10,199 nucleotides of DNA from JANXSD01 sp043758125 (lineage in GTDB: Bacteria; Bacteroidota; Bacteroidia; AKYH767-A; OLB10). The notes beneath the pieces were generated by a model that was not told the DNA's origin, made no database searches, and saw nothing but the letters and a program-made list of their open reading frames with translations. Location of the stretch: NCBI GenBank assembly GCA_043758125.1, contig JAYVOC010000218.1, positions 1 through 10,199 of the forward strand, in the 5' to 3' direction. The number at the start of each line of letters is the position of its first letter. Within the stretch, counting starts at the first letter, position 1. Positions 1-6,658 of the stretch are shown in pieces. The position numbers and the translations under genes were made by a program.

Positions 1-351
1 AAGTGCTGATGCATCGTTCTGCCAGTAATTGCCTGCATTGAGATTCTGAAAAGCAAGTGCATCACTGATCCTATTCAGCTGATCATACACATATCCATAA
101 CCCTGCGCGGTATTGCTATAAGCCGTTGTTCCTCCACTGGTATATGCTGCCGTAGGCAATGTTGTTACCATGCTGCTTATGTTGCCGTTAAACAGGTCGT
201 AACGGCTTTGCATGAGGTTGGAGTTTTGCATCGAGGGATCTGTCAGCGAAGCTAAAAAATTATCCGCTGCAAAAGCATGGGCAATATCTCGATAATCACC
301 ATTGAAATAACTCAGACTGTAGCCCATCGCATCATAAGCAAAGTTTGCATT
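1..351 (-). pseudogene. RHS/YD-repeat protein fragment, 5'-truncated, continues off left edge
   Basis: Reading the minus strand from 351 to 1 gives an uninterrupted 117-codon frame with typical Bacteroidota RHS sequence: NFAYDAMGYSLSYFNGDYR near the start, then DLFNGNISSMVTTLPT, then the YD-repeat signature YGYVYDQLNRISDALAF and NYWQNDASAL at the window edge. RHS proteins are large surface or secreted shells, often over 1000 residues, that can enclose a C-terminal toxin. Here the frame is closed by TGA at 354-352 immediately before the conserved FAYDAMG segment, and only 178 bases separate it from the next gene, so the long N-terminal part cannot be present. The only ATG is internal (327-325), with no signal peptide and no convincing promoter. 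GC is about 45% over the first 180 bases, visibly higher than the neighbours. I infer a decayed or recombined remnant; an expressed orphan RHS tip with a C-terminal domain beyond the left edge is the alternative. Confidence 0.75.
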
Positions 352-529
352 TCATTTAAGGCGTATTACATTTTCAAATAACTTTAGCTTCTTAAAAATC
401 AATCTTTACGATTTTTTCTAGGGTGTCACAACGCTGAAAACAGAAGAAAATAGTTAGCAATTGAATACAAAAGTAAATGCCCTGAAGTATAAATATATTT
501 TACTTCAGGGCATTTTATGTTTTAATAAT
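352..529. other. non-coding gap between RHS remnant and acyl-CoA dehydrogenase
   Basis: This stretch is AT-rich and has stops in the reading frame of the RHS fragment. Apart from the terminator at 475-515 I see no gene in it. It probably contains the junction where RHS homology ends (about 345-355) and ordinary intergenic sequence begins. No repeat, target-site duplication or insertion-sequence end is visible at the junction. Confidence 0.5.
475..515 (-). terminator. hairpin terminator after acyl-CoA dehydrogenase, probably bidirectional
   Basis: Arms 475-489 and 501-515 are perfectly complementary over 15 bp (core GCCCTGAAGTA), with an 11-base AT loop. The stop codon of the minus-strand acyl-CoA dehydrogenase is only 15 bases away. 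On the minus strand the stem is followed by a U-rich run (TTTACTTTTG) and on the plus strand by TTTTATGTTTT, so it could stop transcription from either side. Confidence 0.85.
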
Positions 530-2320
530 TTAGAAACAGTATTTTCCTTCTTCACAAAGTACTTGCGCAATTCTTCTACGCGCTTCTTTTGTGTTAAAAG
601 GAATTGATTTTGTAAATCGTTTTAATCCAAGTAATAACATCCGTTGTTCATCACCATCTAACATGGAGTTGATAGCAGTTTTTCCATTTACATTTAGTCG
701 ATCAACGGCGTCATTCAAATACACCCTCATAATATCTAATTGATGAACACAAGCTTCTGCGCCTTTAATGCCAACTAGTTTTTGTACACGCAACATTACT
801 GACTCTGCCATGTAAGTATCAATTGCCATGTCTGCAATGTTCATGATGATTTCTTGTTCTTTGGCAAGTGTCATCATGTATTTTTGTACCGCGGTGCCTG
901 CAACCATTAAGATTGCTTTTTTCATTCGTTCGATGGTCTCAGTTTCTGCTGCAAATAATGAAGTATCTGGAGCACCAAAATCAGGGATAGCTGTTAACTC
1001 TTTCTGAATCGCCATCGCAGGTCCCATCAAATCTAATTCACCTTTCATTGCACGTTTTAAAATTTGATCAACCATCAAAAGTCGATTAATTTCATTGGTG
1101 CCTTCAAAGATTCTGTTGATGCGCGAGTCACGATACGATCTTTCAACAGGAAAATCTGCAGAGTAACCATAACCGCCATAAATCTGTACTCCTTCATCAG
1201 TAACAAAATCCAATACTTCTGAACCCGCAACTTTTAACATCGCACATTCAATGGCATATTCTTCAGCGGCACCTAATAATGCTTTATTAAACGGCTTACC
1301 ATCTTTGATAAGTCGCTCTTCCATATCTTCAATAAGTTTGCTTACACGATAAATGGCTGATTCAACAACATACGTTCGTATTGATTGCTCCGCTAACTTA
1401 TGTTTTATCGCACCAAATTTTGCAATAGGAATTTTAAATTGAATGCGCGTATTTGCATATTCAATCGATGAAGTACACACTTGTTTACATCCTCCTAAAG
1501 CTGCCGCAGCCAATTTTGCGCGACCAATATTTAAAATATTAAATGCAATTAAATGGCCTTTCCCAATTTCACCTAAAATATTTTCGATGGGAACTTTACA
1601 ATCGCTAAAAAAAACTTGACGAGTTGAAGAACCTTTAATTCCCATCTTATGTTCTTCTTCTCCTAAGCTAACACCTTCGTACGTTTTCTCTACAATAAAT
1701 CCAGTAAATTTATCTCCATCCACTTGAGCAAAAACGATAAACAAATCTGCAAATCCCGCGTTGGTAATCCACATCTTTTGTCCATTTAAAATATAGTTTT
1801 TTCCATCGCTCGATAATTCTGCTTTAGTTTTTGCTGCCAATGCATCTGATCCTGATCCTGGCTCTGTAAGACAATAAGATGCTTTCCACTCACCAGTTGC
1901 AAGTTTAGGCAAGTACTTTTTCTTTTGAGCATCATTACCAAAGTACAAAATTGGTAAGGTTCCAATTCCCGTATGTGCAGCCATCGCTACAGAAAATGAA
2001 TGACCAGCACCAAGGGTTTCAGTCATCAGCATGCCAGTAAGAAAATCTTTTCCATAACCACCATATTCTTCTGGAATCGAAACGCCAAGTAAACCCAATG
2101 CACCTGCTTTATCAAGTAATGAAGGCATCAAACCTTTTTCCATTGCATCAATTCGATCAAGATTTGGATTTACATTTTTAACAAGAAACTCATGAGCCAT
2201 TTCGGCCATCATCTTATGTTCTTCGTTAAATTCCTCAGGAATAAAAACATCTTCAGCAACAGATTTGCTAATGATAAATTCCCCACCTTTCAAAGATCTA
2301 ACTTTTGTTGCGTTTTCCAT
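530..2320 (-). CDS. long acyl-CoA dehydrogenase (VLCAD/ACAD9-like, 596 aa)
   Basis: Flavoprotein catalysing the first step of fatty acid beta-oxidation, acyl-CoA to trans-2-enoyl-CoA, passing electrons to electron-transfer flavoprotein. Visible are the N-terminal helical domain (about 30-145), the FAD/substrate strand region with YCLTEPGSGSDA (149-160) and WITNAGFADLF (184-194), and the C-terminal helical domain with YGGYGYSADFPVER (381-394). RIFEGTNEI (403-411) carries the probable catalytic base Glu406. About 170 residues follow, so it matches the ~600-residue VLCAD/ACAD9-type proteins rather than the ~380-residue short form. I chose the ATG at 2320 because MENATKVRSLKGGEF is the usual start in this group; a TTG six codons upstream is less likely. 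The leader lacks a Shine-Dalgarno sequence and has an A-rich end. It is monocistronic as seen, with its own promoter region and a strong terminator. Chain-length specificity cannot be read from the sequence. Confidence 0.95.
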   Translation of the reverse strand: MENATKVRSLKGGEFIISKSVAEDVFIPEEFNEEHKMMAEMAHEFLVKNVNPNLDRIDAMEKGLMPSLLDKAGALGLLGVSIPEEYGGYGKDFLTGMLMTETLGAGHSFSVAMAAHTGIGTLPILYFGNDAQKKKYLPKLATGEWKASYCLTEPGSGSDALAAKTKAELSSDGKNYILNGQKMWITNAGFADLFIVFAQVDGDKFTGFIVEKTYEGVSLGEEEHKMGIKGSSTRQVFFSDCKVPIENILGEIGKGHLIAFNILNIGRAKLAAAALGGCKQVCTSSIEYANTRIQFKIPIAKFGAIKHKLAEQSIRTYVVESAIYRVSKLIEDMEERLIKDGKPFNKALLGAAEEYAIECAMLKVAGSEVLDFVTDEGVQIYGGYGYSADFPVERSYRDSRINRIFEGTNEINRLLMVDQILKRAMKGELDLMGPAMAIQKELTAIPDFGAPDTSLFAAETETIERMKKAILMVAGTAVQKYMMTLAKEQEIIMNIADMAIDTYMAESVMLRVQKLVGIKGAEACVHQLDIMRVYLNDAVDRLNVNGKTAINSMLDGDEQRMLLLGLKRFTKSIPFNTKEARRRIAQVLCEEGKYCF

Positions 2321-2403
2321 TTTTAGCGATTTATACAATTGATACGTAAAAACTATTGTCTTGTTCTATTCTCCTCAAATTTCATGATAACGAAATTGAT
2401 TAA

Positions 2404-2411
2404 CAAAAGTA
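2404..2411 (-). promoter_or_regulatory. candidate -7 element for acyl-CoA dehydrogenase
   Basis: The minus strand reads TACTTTTG, an exact match to the Bacteroidota -7 consensus TANNTTTG, 84 bases before the ATG at 2320. No clear TTTG is seen at the -33 position. A short inverted repeat (AATTTC 2378-2383, GAAATT 2392-2397) lies around the predicted transcription start and might be an operator. Motif match only. Confidence 0.35.
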
Positions 2412-2575
2412 TTTAGCATTTTTCGTGTAAAATTGATAATATTAATCACATTTGATTGAAAACATTCTTTCTGAACGGTAAAACAATCTTCTTTTCAAAC
2501 ATAATTAATTTAAAAATGATGTTAGAGAGTTTAGAATGATTATTTCAAGAATGATTAAATCCCTGCTACAATGAC

Positions 2576-2583
2576 TAATTTTG
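2576..2583 (+). promoter_or_regulatory. candidate -7 element for sua5, possibly giving a leaderless transcript
   Basis: TAATTTTG matches TANNTTTG exactly and ends seven bases before the ATG at 2591, so transcription would start almost at the start codon. No TTTG is present at the expected -33 place. A direct repeat of AGAATGATTA (2533-2542 and 2548-2557) lies just upstream, where an activator or repressor might bind. Confidence 0.35.
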
Positions 2584-2590
2584 TGCCTAC

Positions 2591-3559
2591 ATGACAACAG
2601 AAATAGGAATAAATTTAGCCAAGGCAAAGCGTTATTTAGAAAGTGGAGAACTCGTTGGAATTCCTACTGAAACAGTTTATGGATTAGCAGGAAATGCATT
2701 CGATGTAAATGCTGTTCTAAAAATATTTGAAGTAAAGGAGCGGCCTGTATTTGACCCATTGATAGTACATGTTCCTGATATTGAAATGGTGATGAAATGT
2801 GTAGTCGATATTCCTGTATTAGCTGCTGATTTGATAACATCTTTTTGGCCTGGCCCACTCACAATTATTTTTAAAAAGAAAAATTGTATTCCTGATATCG
2901 TTACAGCGGGATTAGAAACCGTTGGGATGAGAATGCCATCACATCCTTTAACGTTGGAGCTGTTACAAGAACTGAAGTTTCCATTAGCAGCTCCAAGTGC
3001 AAATCCATTTGGATATATTAGTCCTACATCTGCACAACATGTAAATGATCAATTGGGAAATAAAATACCTTACATTTTAGATGGCGGTAATTGTAGTATT
3101 GGATTAGAATCTACAATTATAGAAATTGAAGATAAAACTTGCTTCGTATATCGTTTAGGTGGATTATCATTAGAGGATTTAAAGAAAGTAGCTAGTAAAA
3201 TCGAATTGCGAATTAATACTAGCTCAAATCCTAAAGCTCCTGGAATGTTAAAAAGCCATTACGCACCAACGAAACCTTTTTATATTGCAGATATTAAAGT
3301 TGTCAGCTTGAAAAATCCTGAAAAGAAAATTGCTTATTTATATTTTACAAAACCAAGTTTTCAAAATTTAGAAAACGTTGAGTATATTGCATTATCAAAT
3401 AACCAAGATTTAAAAGAAGCTGCTCATTCCATTTTTGGATTAATGCGAATGCTTGATGGTCGAAATGATATTGATATGATCGTTGCTGAAACTGTTCCTG
3501 AAATTGGAATCGGTAGAGCAATTAATGATAGGATGAGCAGAGCTGTAACCGAACTTTAA
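2591..3559 (+). CDS. L-threonylcarbamoyladenylate synthase, Sua5 type (two-domain)
   Basis: Cytoplasmic enzyme that makes threonylcarbamoyl-AMP from threonine, bicarbonate and ATP, the first step of the universal tRNA modification t6A37; the TsaB/D/E-type complex then transfers the group. The YrdC domain (about 7-195) shows PTETVYGL (25-32), the KxR motif K49-E-R51 followed by PVFDPLIVH, the SxN motif S136-A-N138, and GLESTI (171-176). The linker APGMLKSHYAP (216-226) leads to a Sua5 C-terminal domain (about 227-322), so this is the long Sua5 form rather than the short TsaC/YrdC form. The ATG start fits the family; there is no Shine-Dalgarno sequence and an in-frame TAA lies five codons upstream. 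It is the only plus-strand gene, diverges from the acyl-CoA dehydrogenase and converges on the hydroxylase gene with 18 bp between stops, where I see only AT-rich sequence and no GC-containing terminator. Confidence 0.95.
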   Translation: MTTEIGINLAKAKRYLESGELVGIPTETVYGLAGNAFDVNAVLKIFEVKERPVFDPLIVHVPDIEMVMKCVVDIPVLAADLITSFWPGPLTIIFKKKNCIPDIVTAGLETVGMRMPSHPLTLELLQELKFPLAAPSANPFGYISPTSAQHVNDQLGNKIPYILDGGNCSIGLESTIIEIEDKTCFVYRLGGLSLEDLKKVASKIELRINTSSNPKAPGMLKSHYAPTKPFYIADIKVVSLKNPEKKIAYLYFTKPSFQNLENVEYIALSNNQDLKEAAHSIFGLMRMLDGRNDIDMIVAETVPEIGIGRAINDRMSRAVTEL

Positions 3560-3577
3560 AATATTATATAAATTTTC

Positions 3578-4462
3578 TTACAATTCGTTTTGCAACTCCC
3601 GCGAAGTTTTTCTACTCCCATCATGACTCCATCCTGGTGGCATAAAAATATATTTAATACGTATTAAAAACGACACTGGCTTTTTAATGTCTTGCAAAAT
3701 ATTTTTCCATTCATGTGTGATGATTTTTACTTTATGATTGGGTTCTTTCAATGGTGAAGTGATACCAAATGTTGGTGGCTCTGCAGTTAACTCTTCTTGA
3801 AATGAATTGAAAATTTTATCCCAAATAATTAATACCATTCCCATGTTTTTATCGAGGTAACGAACATTGGATGCATGATGCACACGATGATGCGATGGAC
3901 TCACCATAATTGCTTCAAACCATGCAGGCATTTTTTTGATATACTGAGTATGAACGAGAACTCCATAAATCTGAGTAATCGAAAACATAAAAAGTATATC
4001 AATAGGTTTAAATCCAAGAAAAGCAATAGGAAGAAAGTATACAAATCGATACAATGGCTGAAATACAGATGATCTAAAGCCTGTTGTTAGATTAAATTCA
4101 GGAGAAGAATGATGCGTTACATGAACGGCCCAAAAAAATCGCGACGAATGATCGATACGATGTTCAATATAATATGCAAGATCTTCAAGAATGAATAGTA
4201 AGAACCAATAAATAAACAAATGATTTTCTAAACTCATTATCTGATGATGAAAGCAAAAGAGAAGTGGAATCAAATAAAATCCTCTGCACAATAAATCTAA
4301 TCCCGCATTCACTAATGTTAGATAAATATTGTTCAACACTTCTTTAAAAGAATAAAATCCTTTCATCTTCCAATGACTAATCAAAATTTCAGCAGCAATT
4401 ACAACAACATACAATGGAGTTGTAACTAATAATAATATCTGCTCATGAAAGGTAACTGTCAT
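3578..4462 (-). CDS. membrane di-iron fatty acid hydroxylase / sterol desaturase family protein
   Basis: Predicted integral membrane oxygenase of the fatty acid hydroxylase superfamily, which uses a histidine-bound di-iron centre, O2 and electrons from a separate donor to hydroxylate or desaturate lipids. All three histidine boxes are intact: H101-RID-H105, H114-VT-HH118 and HH191-192-RV-HH195-196. Hydrophobic segments at about 10-27, 45-70, 82-97 and 140-170 fit a membrane-embedded fold with the boxes on the cytoplasmic side. The tail has a PPGWSHDG motif (275-282), which recalls the alkylglycerol monooxygenase-like branch, though this is only a suggestion. It starts at ATG 4462, 113 bp downstream of the molybdoenzyme stop. 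That gap holds an imperfect TAAATTTC at 4508-4501 but no exact promoter consensus, so read-through from the redox genes is possible. Substrate unknown. Confidence 0.9.
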   Translation of the reverse strand: MTVTFHEQILLLVTTPLYVVVIAAEILISHWKMKGFYSFKEVLNNIYLTLVNAGLDLLCRGFYLIPLLFCFHHQIMSLENHLFIYWFLLFILEDLAYYIEHRIDHSSRFFWAVHVTHHSSPEFNLTTGFRSSVFQPLYRFVYFLPIAFLGFKPIDILFMFSITQIYGVLVHTQYIKKMPAWFEAIMVSPSHHRVHHASNVRYLDKNMGMVLIIWDKIFNSFQEELTAEPPTFGITSPLKEPNHKVKIITHEWKNILQDIKKPVSFLIRIKYIFMPPGWSHDGSRKTSRELQNEL

Positions 4463-4575
4463 TTTATTTTTAATGTGGTTTTAAAAGAAATATAAAAATC
4501 GAAATTTAATAATTAGAATTAAAATTTAGTGGTAAATTCTAGCAACTATTTTGTTGTAGATTACTTTAGAACGGA

Positions 4576-5340
4576 TTAGTGACCAGTGTAATAATCATAT
4601 CCGCGTTCGGCCCAATAGTCTGCCGGTTTTTTATTGCTAAAATACATTGTTCCAATTCTCTTAAGATGCTTAACACCGTATTTTACCGGTATGATCAATC
4701 TCAAAGGATATCCTTGAATTTTTGGCAATGCCTTTCCATTCATTTCATAACAAAGTATAGTTTGAGGATGTAAAGCACTTGGCATATCTATTCCGACATA
4801 ATATCCGTTGTCGGGTGTTGATAATCCAATATATTTTTTCATTGATTCATTCTCTAAATGGTAATGCTTTATAAATTCATTTAATGGAACTCCAGCCCAA
4901 TGTGTAATTTGACTCCATCCTTCGATACACTTAAAGTCGAATATAATATCTTTTTTTGGTAATAATTTTATTTCATCTAATGTAATTTTCAAAGTATCGC
5001 CATTGTCTTTGATAACGTTTAATCTCCAAGTTTTTTCGTCAACGTTATCACGAATTCCTTCAGTTCCATTCGCACGAACTTTTTTTGCTGCGGCACTCAA
5101 CGGATATTCTTTTATAAGTTTTGTGCTGTCAAATAATCCACTAAAAACATTTTCATTTACATCAAGAACTTTTCTTAAAGGCCTTAAAGCTCCTTGATCC
5201 GTTGGTTGATTATTTATCCATTTCCAAGTTGCAAATCCTACTAATAGCAATAAAAAAAATATACAAAATGCAATAATGCTTTTTCTCTTAACTGATTTCG
5301 CTTCAACGAATTCTTCGCGCATTGAATTAGGATTCTTCAT
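4576..5340 (-). CDS. membrane-anchored molybdopterin-dependent oxidoreductase, sulfite oxidase family
   Basis: Protein of 254 residues with the sulfite-oxidase-type molybdopterin fold (the group of MsrP/YedY). The probable molybdenum ligand is Cys138 in FDFKCIEGW, followed by WAGVPLNEF; later DNGYYVGIDM (177-186), CYEMNGKALP (197-206), YPLRLIIPVKYG (211-222) and DYWAERGYDY (241-250) are typical of the domain. The N-terminus has one hydrophobic segment (about 22-39) after KRK (18-20), so the enzyme should be anchored with its domain in the periplasm. A standard twin-arginine pair is absent; there is only K18-R19. ATG 5340 was chosen over an upstream TTG; it overlaps the end of the cytochrome gene by 14 bases and has a purine-rich GAAGAGAAGC before it. 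A second ATG at 5322 is possible. The cytochrome is the likely electron partner. The substrate is not evident; methionine sulfoxide or another S- or N-oxide is an inference from family and context. Confidence 0.88.
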   Translation of the reverse strand: MKNPNSMREEFVEAKSVKRKSIIAFCIFFLLLLVGFATWKWINNQPTDQGALRPLRKVLDVNENVFSGLFDSTKLIKEYPLSAAAKKVRANGTEGIRDNVDEKTWRLNVIKDNGDTLKITLDEIKLLPKKDIIFDFKCIEGWSQITHWAGVPLNEFIKHYHLENESMKKYIGLSTPDNGYYVGIDMPSALHPQTILCYEMNGKALPKIQGYPLRLIIPVKYGVKHLKRIGTMYFSNKKPADYWAERGYDYYTGH

Positions 5341-6010
5341 GCTTCTCTTCTTTAGTCGATTTAAAAATTTCAAAACCTGTAACCATAGCTTGAAAATTAT
5401 TCCATCCTGTTTTTATTACTTGTATAATGTGAACTAAAAAGAATAATACATAGCCAATAGTAAGTATGAAATGAATACCTCTTGCATTTTCATATCCGCC
5501 ACATAAATTCATTGCCCAATTAAATTGTACCGGTTTATAAATTGCAAGTCCACTTACAATTGAACTAATGCCCATCACTATTATTGAAGTATAAGCTATT
5601 TTTTGTGCACCATTATATTTTAGTTGTGTGGGATGAAATTTTCGAATATGTAAATCATGTAACAACACTTGCCACGCTTCTTTAAATGAATTTTTATCAG
5701 GCAAGAGATAACGCCACTCACCAGATATAAATGTATAAGCGACATATAGAATTCCATTGATAAAAAATAACCACATCAATGCAAAATGCCAACTCATTCC
5801 TTCCGCTAAGTGAAATGAGATATTAAAAGTTTTATAAAAACTTTCTGGGAAAAAATGAAATAATATTTTTTGACCAAAACTTATTTTATAGATATCATTC
5901 GCCCAATATATAAGTATTCCACTCCAAATCATTAATGCTAGTATGGGAAAATTGAACCAATGGAACCATCGGATTGCTAGTGGGTGTTTATGTATAATCT
6001 TTTTCTTCAC
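5327..6010 (-). CDS. four-helix cytochrome b561/b6-type membrane protein (thiosulfate reductase cytochrome b-like)
   Basis: Integral membrane b-type cytochrome of about 227 residues that would move electrons between the quinone pool and the neighbouring molybdoenzyme. Four membrane helices are visible at roughly 21-37, 75-96, 139-158 and 179-200. Likely haem-ligand histidines are H17 (RWFHW), H75 (GMSWHF), H180 and H194 (GIHFILTIGYVLFFLVHI), as in the Ni-hydrogenase/thiosulfate reductase cytochrome b family. The start is uncertain: no ATG precedes the first helix. I chose GTG at 6010, giving MKKKIIHKHPLAIRW, where family similarity begins; a TTG at 6076 would add 22 unlike residues. The gene lies downstream of msrB and its end overlaps the molybdoenzyme start, so the two are probably translated together. 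It belongs with COG4117-like cytochromes rather than the six-helix MsrQ family by appearance. Confidence 0.88.
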   Translation of the reverse strand: MKKKIIHKHPLAIRWFHWFNFPILALMIWSGILIYWANDIYKISFGQKILFHFFPESFYKTFNISFHLAEGMSWHFALMWLFFINGILYVAYTFISGEWRYLLPDKNSFKEAWQVLLHDLHIRKFHPTQLKYNGAQKIAYTSIIVMGISSIVSGLAIYKPVQFNWAMNLCGGYENARGIHFILTIGYVLFFLVHIIQVIKTGWNNFQAMVTGFEIFKSTKEEKHEES

Positions 6011-6118
6011 TATGGTAGTGTTTTTCTGAATGTTTGAAGATATATAATACTCGAATATACTGGATTGGAAAATCAAAAATTCATTGAAATAGAAAGTTCA
6101 TTCTTAGAAAGATGCAAA

Positions 6119-6550
6119 TTAAATTTTGTCTACCGGTTCAAAATCTAGCATAATTGAGTTCATACAGAAACGTTTTCCAGTGGGCTTCGGGCCATCATCA
6201 AATATATGACCTAAATGAGATTTACATCTCCCACATTCTACTTCAATACGTTTCATCCCATGCGAGTTGTCGGGAATATAAATTACAGAATCTTTTCTAA
6301 TAGACTCAAAAAAGCTAGGCCAACCACATGAGCTAGCAAATTTAGAATCCGATTTAAATAATGAATTGCCACAGACTGCGCAATAGTAAGTACCACATTC
6401 ACTTGAATCCCAATACTTACCTGTAAATGGCCTTTCCGTCCCCTTTTGTCGACCAATATAATAAAGATCATCAGCAAGAATTTTCTTCCATTCATCGTTG
6501 CTAACATCTAGCAAGGTAATATCTGTTTTCGAGTAGTATGGATTTTTCAT
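6119..6550 (-). CDS. msrB: peptide-methionine (R)-S-oxide reductase
   Basis: Thiol-dependent repair enzyme that reduces methionine-R-sulfoxide in proteins. The 143 residues cover a complete MsrB domain. The two zinc CxxC pairs are C57/C60 (CAVCG) and C106/C109 (CGRCK, followed by SHLGHIFDDGP). The catalytic Cys129 is in RFCMNS, and C75 in SSCGWPSF is the likely resolving cysteine. There is no signal peptide or lipobox, so it should act in the cytoplasm using thioredoxin. It starts at ATG 6550 with no Shine-Dalgarno sequence and follows a strong terminator that closes the upstream outer-membrane gene, so it must have a promoter in 6551-6576 or overlapping the hairpin; I could not recognise one. 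The cytochrome b gene follows after 42-108 bp depending on its start, in the same direction, suggesting an operon. Confidence 0.96.
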   Translation of the reverse strand: MKNPYYSKTDITLLDVSNDEWKKILADDLYYIGRQKGTERPFTGKYWDSSECGTYYCAVCGNSLFKSDSKFASSCGWPSFFESIRKDSVIYIPDNSHGMKRIEVECGRCKSHLGHIFDDGPKPTGKRFCMNSIMLDFEPVDKI

Positions 6551-6566
6551 TGCTGTTTAATTTATT

Positions 6567-6618
6567 AAAAAAAATCAAGCCCTATCAACGTACTATTAGA
6601 TAACAATTGACAGGGCTT
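6567..6618 (-). terminator. intrinsic terminator after the outer-membrane beta-barrel gene
   Basis: Arms 6577-6588 and 6607-6618 pair over 12 positions around a GCCCT core with an 18-base loop. On the minus strand the one irregular pair (6584/6611) is a G-U wobble and eight U residues follow (6574-6567); on the plus strand the same position is an A-C mismatch and the tail is only TTTT. This indicates that it works for the minus-strand gene ending at 6659. Confidence 0.85.
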
Positions 6619-6658
6619 TTATGTTTGAATTATTAAGGAAATAAATCCTATAATATTT

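Noticed and set aside
468..475. TACTTTTG on the minus strand, a match to the -7 consensus, upstream of the RHS fragment
   Set aside because: It coincides with the U-rich tail of the terminator at 475-515, has no -33 partner, and would drive only a truncated fragment. An eight-base degenerate motif occurs by chance in AT-rich DNA.
3560..3577. AT-rich sequence between the convergent sua5 and hydroxylase stops as a bidirectional terminator
   Set aside because: Any pairing there involves only A-T pairs over a few bases; I cannot support a hairpin.
3875..4072. Plus-strand open frame opposite the hydroxylase gene
   Set aside because: It lies inside a well-supported gene whose histidine boxes are intact on the other strand; the product has no recognisable features.
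4523..4538. Inverted repeat AATTTA-GTGG-TAAATT after the molybdoenzyme gene, as a terminator
   Set aside because: The stem is six A-T pairs with no GC core and no proper U-tract, so it is unlikely to stop transcription.
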